DNA from: Entomortierella parvispora
Taxonomy: Eukaryota; Mortierellomycota; Mortierellomycetes; Mortierellales; Mortierellaceae
Direction of reading: 5' to 3'
Length of the DNA stretch: 64,000 bases
Assembly: GCA_963573315.1 (NCBI GenBank)
Contig: OY752148.1
Location: 434,001 to 498,000 of the forward strand
Shown here: piece after piece, positions 31,801 through 42,151 of the stretch
Numbering within the stretch: the stretch's first letter is position 1
How the letters are laid out: each line of letters opens with the position of its first letter
The notes under the pieces: model-generated
Seen by the model: only the letters and a program-made list of their open reading frames with translations
Database searches by the model: none
Told to the model about the DNA's origin: nothing
Made by a program: the position numbers and the translations under genes

Positions 31801-34703
31801 AAACCCCATTGATTCAGGGACTCGTTAATATCCCAGTGCAACTTGACGTGATCTGCTTCAGCTGGGATTCACTTCCGAATGACGGCACAGCGATAACGAT
31901 GACAGGACTGTATCAACTCATGGTGCGGAAACTTTGGTGTAAGGATGCAATTCGGCTGAAGAAAACTGCTGGCGGGAAGGATCTGACAGAGCGACACATC
32001 AGCCGCTTCAAACCCAAAAGGATCGATGACCTCATGGCGATCGAGCTACAACACATTGGGTATCTCGCGTTCAAAGGCATGGGTAACAACCACCAAATCG
32101 AATTCGACGAGAATGCCCTACTTTGTGCGTTTGAGGATCTCGAAAACAAATCAGCAGGCAATGAACAGCTTTCCCCCCCTCAGCTCCTTGACATCATGAA
32201 GCAGACATCATTTTTGCATTCGGCGGATACCGGTATCGACTCCAGAAAAACTATCTCGCAACAGGTTTGGCATTTTCTACATCTCACATTTCAGGAATAT
32301 TTTGCGGCCACTTGGATAGTCCGCCATTTTCACCTTAAACAACCAAGCCCCTCACCCGGAATGATGACCATGGAGGAGATGACGGCGTTTATTCACGAAC
32401 ATAAATACGATCCTCAATACGAGATTGTATGGTCGATGGTGGCGGGGTTGTTGGAGGGCGAGCCATTGCGCGCCTTTTTCGGCCTTTTTCAAAGAGCACC
32501 GCGCGATTTGATTGGAGGCCGCCATCAGCTCATACTGGCTTCGTGCTTGAATGAAGCTCGGACTCGGCTAGACCCAACAATTGTAAACGATCTGGATCTG
32601 GAACTTGCGGACTGGCAGTTTTTTGAGATGCAAGTATGTCGACATGGCGGAGACAGCAAAAGCATGCTCGGAAGTCAAATGGCATTCCCAGAAGCATTTC
32701 TGTGCACGATATTGGACTCGGTTAACTCGGTAGACTCGTGGAAAACTACCATCATCAATACCCTGGCAACTCGATCTGTATTATCCGAATCGGTCGTTCA
32801 GTGTCTCATTACCGCACTCAAGGGTAGACATAAAAATGTCAGGCTTTCAGCAGTATCGGCTTTAGGCAAGCAGTCTACGTTACCAAAAGCGGCCATCCAG
32901 CCCCTCATTGCTGCACTCACGGATGCCAGCAAGGAGATAAGGTCTTCAGCAGCATCGATGTTAGGCAGGCAGTCTACGTTGTCGGAATCCGCCATACAAT
33001 CTCTCTCTGCTGCACTTAAAGATGAAGATGGAATAGTCAGGTCTTCTGCCGCATCGGGATTAGGATACCAGTCTACGTTGTCGGAATCTGCCATCCAATC
33101 TCTCTTTGCTGCACTTAAAGATGAAGATGAAAAAGTCAGGTCTTCTGTCGCATCGGGATTAGGATACCAGTCTACGTTGCCAGAATCAGCCATCCAGTTG
33201 CTCATGACTGCACTCAAGGAAGAAAATAGTTTTGTCAGGAGCTCGGCAGCGACGGCACTGGGGTGGCAGTCTTTGTTGTCGGAATCAGCCATGCAGTCCC
33301 TTGTTGATGCACTAAAGGATGAAGATGAAGACGTCAGGATATCAGCAGCCTCAGCTTTAGACGACCAATCTCGGTTTCCGGAATCAGTCATCCAATCCCT
33401 AGTTGCTACACTCAAGAATCAAGACGAAGACGTCAGAATATCGGCAGAATCGGTATTAAGCAAGAAGTCCAAGCTACCGGAATCAGCCATCCATTCCTTC
33501 GTTGCAGCACTCAAAGATGAGAATAAGGATTTTAGGAAGTCAGCGGCAGTGGTATTAAGCAAGCAGTCCAAGCTGCCGGAATTCGCCATCCAGTTCCTTG
33601 TTGCTGCACTCAAGGATGGAGATAAAGATGACAAGTCTTTTGCGGTATCGGTATTAGTCGACCAGTCAATGTTGCCAGAGTCAGCCGTACAGTCCCTCAT
33701 TGCCGCACTGAAAGATGAATATAGCTTTGTGAGATCATCAGCAGCATCGGCACTTAAAAACCAGCCTTCAATTCCGGAATCGGTCATTCGGTCCCTCGTT
33801 ACTACCCTAAAGGATGGAGATGCAGATGTCAGATCTTCTGCCGCGATGACATTAAGCAGGCAGTCTGTCTTCTCGGATTCAGTCATCCAATCTCTTGTTG
33901 CTACACTCAGTGACGAAGATGAAAATGTCAGGTATTCAGCATCGATGGCATTTTGCAATCAGTTGACGTTGTCGGAATCGGTCATTCAGTTCCTTATCAA
34001 TTTACTCGGAGATGAGCATTTCTCGGTCAGGGTTTCGGCATCATGGGTATTAGGCAACCAGCCTACGTTGCCAGAACCAGCCATCCTGTCCCTCATCGCT
34101 GCACTTAAGGATGTAAATGAAAATGTCAATGTCAGATCTTCTGCAGCATTGTCATTAGGCCAGCAATCTACGTTACTGGAACCCGCCATTCAAGCCCTGA
34201 TGGAAGCATTAAATGATAAACATAAGGGCGTCAAGATGTCAGCTGCCAGGGCATTGACCAAGCAGTCTACATTTCAGGAATCAGACATGCAAATCTTTGT
34301 TGGTGTACTCAAGGTCAAGAATCCAGTTATCATGTCTTCAGCAAAATCTATATTAGACAACCAGTCTACCTTGCCGGAATCAGTCATCCGGTCCCTCATT
34401 GCTCTACTCAAGGATGAAGAACAATATGTCAGACGTGCAGCTGCAGATACCCTTCAGAAACAACTGTGTTCGCTCTGCACTGTACTTCCGAACCTGACGG
34501 AAGATGAGATAGCTTTTCTTTATGAAAACTATCTATTTCATCTTAGCTGTAGTCAAGTACTATCGCTACAGGTACAAAACGGCAAGATGCGAATATACAC
34601 AGAACGAGGCGCAATGTGTGTGGAATCCATTGACAGTGACAGGGAAGCAAAATTACTATCAGCCCTCAGATCTGTTCATTTCAAAGCCGGGCTAATATCC
34701 TAA
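28884..34703 (+). pseudogene. NACHT-HEAT STAND receptor (NLR-like), copy B, one-base frameshift
   Basis: Exons 28884-29143, 29241-30688 and 30788-34703, with introns of 97 and 99 nt as in copy A. The order is the same: helical Arm-like N-terminal region, NACHT (GRAGIGKTTL, VLFILDGLDEI, HVLITSRP, FLHLTFQEYFAATW), 17 HEAT units, shared C-terminal domain. The frame breaks near 31152, before the P-loop: GACCGGCTGC lacks one base seen in copy A (GACCAGGCTGC), so the N-terminal part stops at 31197. From 31086 the second frame is open through NACHT and HEAT to the stop. Without the loss the model would be 1874 codons. Exon 2 differs from A by about eight residues, but the segment after TSRP, the region before the first repeat and the HEAT units differ much more. 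Translation could restart after the break, giving NACHT-HEAT alone (inference). Confidence 0.85.
32779..34466 (+). repeat. HEAT repeat array of receptor B
   Basis: Seventeen 33-residue units with the same consensus as in copy A. Unit 14 has two extra residues (V-N-E-N-V-N-V-R). The half-unit 27-nt duplications of copy A are absent. Differences from A range from 2 of 33 residues (unit 12) to 9 of 33 (unit 1) in those I compared. Confidence 0.9.
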
Positions 34704-35690
34704 TATCCCATAAACTCCAGTGTCACGGTCCTGTCCAATAAAATGGTGTGAGTGCTTTCTTTGTATTGAGTTGTCTAGTGTCGCGTTAAGCCTCCTTAGC
34801 GGGGCTGAATCGAGGATTAAGGTAGGAAAAGACAAGTAGAGATGCAGGGGAACAGGAGCGTACTATAAATTTCTGAGTGAAAAGCAAAAGTTGTTGAAGG
34901 TTCCATCTTTTCTTATGGTTGCTGCTGAGACCAATTTTTTTTTAGTACGCCATTGTTAAACTGGTTCATCATCGCCGCAACAGTGGCCGTGGAAAGGTAT
35001 GGTTCTTCCACTGGCGGGGGCAATGGGGACCGCAGAAATGAGTGTAGGGATCATAGTAAGGGCGGTGCTATAGAACTGATGTTGGCTGTTTTGGATAAGA
35101 TGCGAGGTAGAGATCAATTAATATTTCATGGTTAATGGTTGTTTGCCCTGTCTGGAGGTTTGCCCAAGTTGTCCAGTGCGACGCGTCGAAATCGCGTCAC
35201 ATCTTGTGCCACACGGGCAAGAACCAATTTGTGGGAAAGACGATTTTCATGCCCTTTACTAAGCCACCGGCATCACACGTTGCGTCCAGACCCAAGTCAG
35301 TCCGTCGCGTCGTGTCATCGCTTTGGATTCTCGCTTTTCGCGGGGTTTTGCTTGCTACATTCAAGAAGCAACGTCTCGCTTGCACGATTGGCAATCGTCT
35401 TTTCTTTCGTCTTTTCGTCTTTGAGCATTGAATAGTGTCCCGGAATTTAGCCCCTCGCTCTGAATGTTGCCCCTGAACTCTACCTTTCGGAAATTGGGTC
35501 GACAAATAAGAGCTGTCGGACCGGACGACAAATAGACACTTTCCAGTATCGAGTCAACATTTTGTGAGCATGAATAGGGCAGGAATGATCCCCTATCTCC
35601 CGTGTAACGAATCAAGTTGTAAAGGCGACCTTCATTTACTAAGCCACCGGGGCCACGTCGCGTCCAAAATAAGAGTCAGCCCCACGCGTC
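34704..35690. other. 3' flank of receptor B with empty SINE site
   Basis: Counterpart of 18725-20294. At about 35298-35315 CAGTCCGTCGCGTCGTGT is the unoccupied target of the SINE found in unit A. No gene seen. Confidence 0.6.
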
Positions 35691-38087
35691 GTGTCATTGG
35701 GTTCCCACGCTTTGGATTCTCGCTTTTTGCAGTTTCTCTTGGATACACTCAAGAAGGAAGACGTGACTCAAGCAGAAAAAGTGTATGCCGTCCAGACAGA
35801 CTTGTCCCGATTGTCTTTCTGCCAGTTTTTTTTTTTTTTGTGTATGTGTGTTTTTTTGGGGGGGGGGGGGGGGGAAGGCCTACACTTTCCTACGCCGCTG
35901 TTGGGACTCCCTGAAGACGAACGCCAAACACTTCTACCAACTCGTTAAATCCCACATCCCTCTTGGAACACCATTGTTGAAGCCTCGGGAAGACTTCTCC
36001 AAGTTCTATATCAATTCGGTCTTATTTTACTACGGGTAATTGTCATAGAAATCCTCTATCGACTCTGGTTAGTGGCGAGAAGAAAGACTAGTGAACGCTA
36101 CCAACTTGCTGCTCACACCATCACCTTCACTATTCGCATTTGGATCGAAAAGGCACGTCGACAACGGAAGGCATTCCAAGACGCGTGCGGATACTTCGCT
36201 TTTTTTGTATGCCTGCAGTACCTCAAAGACTTCATGTCATTTTTCGCTCCTTATGAGTCCATCTCCTCTTCTTCGTACTTCCTATCATATATATTTTCTT
36301 CTCGAATCCACCTTCCACAACCTTCTATGCGCAGTCCAGAAGTTCTATCGCCTCTTCCAACACGTCTCTGGAACTTTCATTTTCGGACTTCGTTGGTATA
36401 CCGTCTCTCTCGACTTCTGTTTCCTCGTGTTCTTCTCCCTCTGGATCTCACAAAGACTGCATACAAACGCACCTCAAAGATCACGGCGGTACTTCTTCCA
36501 ATTATCTTTTACCTGCACTACGATCTTCCTTGCGGCCTTATTCCCTCAACTCTCCCTCACTTTACCTCCATCTTTGATCCGTTGGTTTGGGTCATTTTTG
36601 TACTCGTGTCCCTCTGGATCACACTCTTTGTCTCCTACCAAATCATTTGCCGGAGTCCAGAAAACTTGCGGATCGTCTATCGGTGGAACGTGGCGGCTAT
36701 CTAGTCCCTCCTCCTCTTCATCACCATCCATTACGCCTTCAGATTCTCCCACTCTGTCCTTCTCGACTTTCGAGAGCAGCACCTCCCCAACCTCGAGTCC
36801 AGGATTGAGTACCTCATTCGATACTACACCAGTCTTTACATACCCCGCACAGACTACCACAACCTTTAGACCTACTCCCGAACATCGATCGATTTCCACA
36901 ACCACGACTGACATGTCGAACACCCCTGAAGGACTAGAGTACCTAGAGACCGAGAGTGTCTCTCATCTACTCCCGAGTGAGTCTATACTCTTGACCGTGT
37001 CTCAGGCTACAACCACCAGTACCCAATTTAGAGAGACTCAAAACTACAACAACTCAAGCGCCATGGCGCTCACAACACGGCCGCCTAAGCTGCGCCCTTG
37101 TTTCCTACAACCCATCCGACCCATTCAACCACGTTCTTCGAGTCTGGAGTTTCGTCTTTACCATGATTGTGGGCTTCATCGACAACTCATTGGTTGCTGC
37201 TACTATCACAGGCCGCCCTGGTAGGCTGCGAGACATATCTTCTGCTTCCAGAAGGATCTTGAAGAACACCGACAGCGCCAGCGGTAATTTTGACCCGTCA
37301 ACGGAAATGGAGTTTGTTGGTCAGCAGGCTACCTACCTTGATTGTCTTCGTCTTGAACTCCTATGGATGGACATGCGATTCAGTAATGACTTATGGTTTA
37401 ACATCAGTTGCAAGTTGCAGTCTTTCTATTTTACCGAGAATAAATGGCTGGAAATGCCCCCTTCATGGCTATCTCGATGGACCTCTTCTTTAGAAAATCT
37501 ATCACTTTTTGATCCAGGGCGACCATGTCCCGCGAGGCTGGAACTGGACCACAGGGGCCGTTTCGGAGGTTGAGAGAGCCTGGATTCTGTCCCGGACGGT
37601 CTAAATGATCTCTGCCGGCGCGTGCTGCTACTGTTCCTTTACTACTTGTGGGAGTCAGGTGGTGGCGGAGGTTCGGGGACCGAGACTTTTCCCGTTTTCT
37701 TGTAATTGTATCCCTTGCTCTACATTTTCCTACGGGACGACGAGTCGCTCGACCCTCCATAGTTTGCAGCATGGTGGATACAAAAGGACATCCAACCCAT
37801 CCATCCCACCTATCCAACCCATTTCGCCCCCCAACTCATCCACCCCTCCTCCAACTCCTCCTCCAACTCCTCCAGCCCATCTAACCCCTCCAACCCATCC
37901 AACCCCTCATCCTATCCCTCATTCAACCCATCCAACACATCGAAACTATCCGTTGGAGTCGCTCGATCCCCCATAGTTTGCAGCATGGTGGACCCAAAAA
38001 CCGCGATACCCTGTTGTTAGGATTTCTCAAGGATGGCGCGAAGTGGGCGTGGTATATGTATCTAGGGATAGCAGCGGCCAGAGCCTG
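35691..38087 (+). pseudogene. Decayed multi-pass membrane protein gene, copy B
   Basis: From 35691 to about 36780 it reads the same as copy A, including the T/G homopolymers and the TAA. In the Ser/Thr-rich part copy B keeps CAG where A has TAG, but has its own extra A near 37042 that shifts the frame. The following GFIDNSLVAATITGR segment is longer open here, through FSNDLWFNISCKLQSFYF. A stop follows in GTCTAAATG, in the same place as in A. A C-rich tract splits the last part. Unknown family. Confidence 0.5.
37744..37992. repeat. C-rich CCAACCCATC tract between 35-base direct repeats
   Basis: GTCGCTCGA...CATGGTGGA (35 bases) occurs at 37744-37778 and 37958-37992 with two differences. Between them lies a C-rich array of CCAACCCATCC/CTCCTCCAACTC units (about 37785-37945). 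Unit A has only one copy of the 35-mer and no array. Confidence 0.8.
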
Positions 38088-38216
38088 AGCAATCTGCAAT
38101 TTTGTCGCGAAGTAAAAAGGACAAAGGACGCATTTCCTTTTTTTTTATTTTTTTTTATTTTTTTTGGTTACGAAGTGAGCCGGGTGGTGCCAGTTCTTCT
38201 CCACTTGTTAGGATCT

Positions 38217-40295
38217 TCAAATTGATGGATCAAACGGTCGCAATGAGGTTGAGCGATTGCATGTTTTACCAATGTGAAGCAGGGACTTCAGCTTGACCAT
38301 CTCTTTTTTCAGTTCAGACACATTGCTAGTTCGCTTTGACCACGCAAAGTCAACAAAACGGACCTGGAATCCATTTTCATAAGAAACAAGGACATTGTCG
38401 ACTCGAATATCGTTGTGGACGATGCCATGCTTGTGAATCAAAGACAGTCCCTTGGCAACCTTCAAGCGCTCTTGATCGCTCAGCTTGTCTACATCCATGG
38501 GAGATCCAACAATTTCCATCGCGATGGAAAACAACCCTCCATCGTATCCGGCAATCTTGAATTGGGGAATGCAGACTCCTTGAAGGTCCTCGAGAGCTTT
38601 GTATACAGCCACCTCCGAAAGTATCTCTTTCTCGTACTCAGGGTTCTTGTGCAGGTCGCATATTTTTAACGCTACTGATTCTCCTTGCCACGTTGCATAG
38701 AATACACGCCCTGTGCGACCCTCTCCGAGAAGTCCCTGGATTTTAAACTCCTGCAAGCTCAACTTACCAACAGGTACTGTAGATCCGCTGAGCGATTGTC
38801 GCGGCCGAAAGATACGTTGAATCTTTCTCTTACTTCGGGTAATGATTCCAGATGGTTGTTGGTCCGAACTTCGGGTGCGTTTCTTTTCTTCAGTGTAACT
38901 GCCGTCATTCGAGTCGTTGTTGCTGTCGTCGCCAGGAGGGCTCTCTGGAGGAAAACCTGGGGGAGACGGCGGAGGAGGTGGACTTGTTGTATTCTGATCG
39001 GCGAGGCTCATTACGTACCAGTAACACTGAAGCAAGGTTGGGACGGTGCTGCTGAAGTAGATGGGACGCGATATCGACAGTATCCCCCCTTCTCTCCTCA
39101 GGAACCAAGTGGTGTTGTACGTAGTGATAGCTCCATAGCGTAAACTGTTATAACACATGTAGCCGAATATCTGATGGACTTGGCGCAATGTAGGATTCGT
39201 TGGTGAACGGTCGTCTTCAAAAACTCGCATGTCTTCTTGGTATTTAGCATGAAGATTGTTGCAGGACAAGGTCTGAGGAGTTTTGATCTCAATGGCCATC
39301 CTTAGCTGTTGTGAGGATGGAACATAGCAAATTTTATCAGGCCGTCCTATTACTGATGAGATATCAGTGTAAGGTCCGATTCGTCCGATCGTTGTTCTGG
39401 TCGATGGCGTTGGTGCTGTCGCTGGAAGTTTGTTTAAAAGGCTGTAAACATTTCTAGTCAACGCAAAGCCGACAGCCTCTTCGTTTGATGCCCAAATGTC
39501 AGTGTCGAACAGGAAACGAGTAGGATCGAGAATTAGATCAGTGGGACGGTCATGTGCTACTGCCAGATCTGCAAACTCGGACCACTCTGCAACCTCAGTT
39601 GGTGTTCGGCCGTGTGTAGAATTTGTGGATGTTCTCGGCCCATCCCCTCCATGCCAAGTTAGAGCAGGCAGCGGTCGACTCAGCACGTCGGATACGCTAA
39701 CTGCAAAAGAAACAAGATATGTCAATATGCGTAGGGGACAGGATCAGAATAGTGAAGGCTCTTACTTGATGTTGTGGCGCTAGAGGATGTTGTGGCGCTA
39801 GAGGATGAAGCGATCGTAGTTTGAACTATGTAGTAGCACAAGGCATGCGAGGCCGCAGTCAGAACAATGAACTATATGCGGTACCGTGTCCGTCTATCCA
39901 ATAACCACTAAATTCGTGTGTATGGAAACAAATCATCTCGACAAAAACCACAGAAAAGCGCGTTGGTTACCTAGCTGTGGTCGCTGGACAATGATGCTGA
40001 TTGTTTTCTTGTCCGGCGCCTTTTCAAAGACATCGGAAAGGTCGTCTATTGGGTTAAGTTTTTTCGCAGACTTATTGAACTCGCTTAAGCGAATGGGCTT
40101 GTCTTCTTCAGCGAAAGGAATTGCCACGAGCCAAAGGGCAAGGAACTTGGCATCAATTCCTTTGAGGGAGGTAGAATTCTCAGCCTTTATGACTTTCTTG
40201 AGCTCGCCGACAGATTCGCTGGACTCAATCTTGATGGGAAACGAGGCCGAGTCTCCGTCAATAATACAGAGAAGGTTCAGGATGCTGTCGGTCAT
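38217..40295 (-). CDS. Crinkler-like protein, copy B: CRN header + nuclease + protein kinase
   Basis: Exons 40295-39971, 39825-39766 and 39700-38217 keep frame and give 622 aa. The body differs from copy A at about ten residues, half of them in the nuclease part (GRPDKICYV for GQPDRICYD; the PD and EIK residues are kept). Kinase motifs GEGRTG, VALK, HND and DFA are the same. The header differs strongly in its middle (residues ~35-75) although both ends match. The upstream acceptor of the linker exon present in A (TGCAG) is TGCGG here, so only the downstream acceptor (ACATAG) remains; it is usable in both. The leader has the same TATATA box at 40366-40373 and ATG-bearing repeats. Confidence 0.9.
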
Positions 40296-40529
40296 GACGG
40301 TGAAACATGAAAGCGTGAAGCATGAAAGCGTGAAGTACTGTAGATACTGTATGAAAGGCGAACGAATATATAGCGACGACGTATCTACGTCACCGAAGTG
40401 ACGCGAAACGGATGTGATCGCAGATGCTGCAATGCTCCTTTTCTGTCGCGAGTATCTCGTCTCCCCTGTTCCATCCACATATCCATTCAGCTCTATGCCT
40501 GCGCCGACTTAATCCACATCCGCCTGCGA

Positions 40530-40897
40530 TTCCCTTTGATCGACCTCCTTGACTCCGGCGACCTCGGCAGGCTCTCTCTTCGCCTTTCCGCCATGTACAC
40601 AGCAACATGCTGCACGTCTCTGCGCTCTCTTTTGGAGATACCCTGTTTACTAGCGCTCAGCCGCACACCAATGCATCGGCTGCCCTGGCTTCAACCCTCT
40701 CGATCAGAGTGCTCTTCAACAATCCAGCTCGATCGGTGCCACTGATGCGAGGTCTGATGCTGCCATCGCCAGGAAGAGTGCCTTTGGGTCCTCCAAGAAA
40801 GCTTTAGCGGTGCAATGTCTCCCACCTGGTCCTGCTCCAGGCAATTTCTGATGGGACTTTTGTTCAATCCCCCGACACGATTGTAGAGTGGACAAAA
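40530..40897 (+). pseudogene. Possible FG-nucleoporin-like remnant upstream of CRN B
   Basis: Counterpart of 24976-25317 with small indels (for example an added base pair group at ACTAGCGCTC). The frame is not intact. Low-confidence family guess. Confidence 0.25.
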
Positions 40898-42151
40898 TAC
40901 TGAACGGTACTCTGGGTCGGGATGCACAAGCGATAGGGGCGCTTAAACGCAAGGCTGCACAAAAGTCGAAGCAAGCAGACTCTGAACAAATGATCATCGA
41001 GGCCTACAGCAGCACATCATAAGAGTTGTGAAGAACATGACATGACAGTAAGACTTCTCGAAAGGTGCCTGTATTCTTCAGTGGCTTTCGTGGTCATTAA
41101 CTGAGCCCACTTCCCCGTACGACAGATACCTTTCGTACCAGTGTCCAGCGTTTGGAAGCCAGATCAGAAAGATCCAGGACACTATCAAGGTTAGGATGGA
41201 CAGATATGAATATGGACAATGCTCACGACAACACGACAACACAGTCGATGGAAACGCTAATTGACAGGACATTCTGGCCTTTGCGTCCGTCTGAGGTGCA
41301 CTGTCAGCACAGGCAACAGTAAAAAATCACAGAAGAGCCGAGAGTGGTTACTGGTGTTCAGAGGGTCAAGTACCTTTGATGATGGAGGAGGACGGCAGTT
41401 TGGGCTCAGAGCAACAGCAACCAAAAGTCCTTCAGAGATATCGCAAAGAAAACTCTGCGACCGGGATCGTTGCAAGCGCGAATGTTCCAGCACCTGCTCT
41501 TTCGACCTCCACAGCTGCCAAACCGGCCGTTGGAGGCAACTTTTTTGGTGGAGGGTCAGCAACTTCGACGCCCTCCCAACCGCAAGATTACTTGAAAGCC
41601 ATTTCCCTTACTACCGATGGTATCTGTGGGTTGGCTATTCCTGTCACCTTGACGAACATAGCTTGCAGCAGGTGCTACTAGATTTGAAGGTTTTTGGAAA
41701 CACCCACGAGACCTCCACGGTGCCAACTACCGACGCGTTTGGGTGGTTTAAAATTGGATTTTTTGGAAATCGGCTGGTTTAGCGGCCCTCATTTCAATAC
41801 GATGTTTTTTCTCACAGTTCCTCCAGATGGTTCTGCAGGTGGTCCGAGTCTCTTGGGAGCGGCCCTCTCGACAGTTTTTTTTTTTGGGGTGGATCTAAGC
41901 TGATGACAGTTGAGAAATGAGACAAAAAAAAGGGGCGGGCCCTTTCAATTTCAGGAGCAACTCAGGTTGATATTCACAATAAAGACAGGACAAAGTGATG
42001 TAACAAGATAACTTTTGTCACTGGCAGGGAAGGAAAGATAACAACAATAAAAGTCGATGGTCAGTGAGTAGGGGTGTGGAGAGTACAGTTGACACTGTTG
42101 CCTTCGAAGCGTGCCTCTTCAGCAACACTGAGAAGAGTAGGTCTCTGCCTT
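40898..42151. other. Spacer between unit B and CRN3
   Basis: An open frame at 41376-41681 (+) reads VPAPALSTSTAAKPAVGGNF, FG-like and Ala/Ser/Thr-rich, then hydrophobic; I cannot assign it. A T-run near 41873-41884 and an A-run near 41925 bracket a low-information stretch. Confidence 0.45.

Larger units (their letters stand above)
26397..40897 (+). repeat. Tandem segmental duplication, unit B
   Basis: Second copy of the cassette. Offsets to unit A are 16085 (small gene), 16069 (receptor start) and 15650 (CRN body), the differences reflecting the SINE in A, indels, and a C-rich tract in B. Weaker similarity to the A flank goes on to about 41830. Confidence 0.92.
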
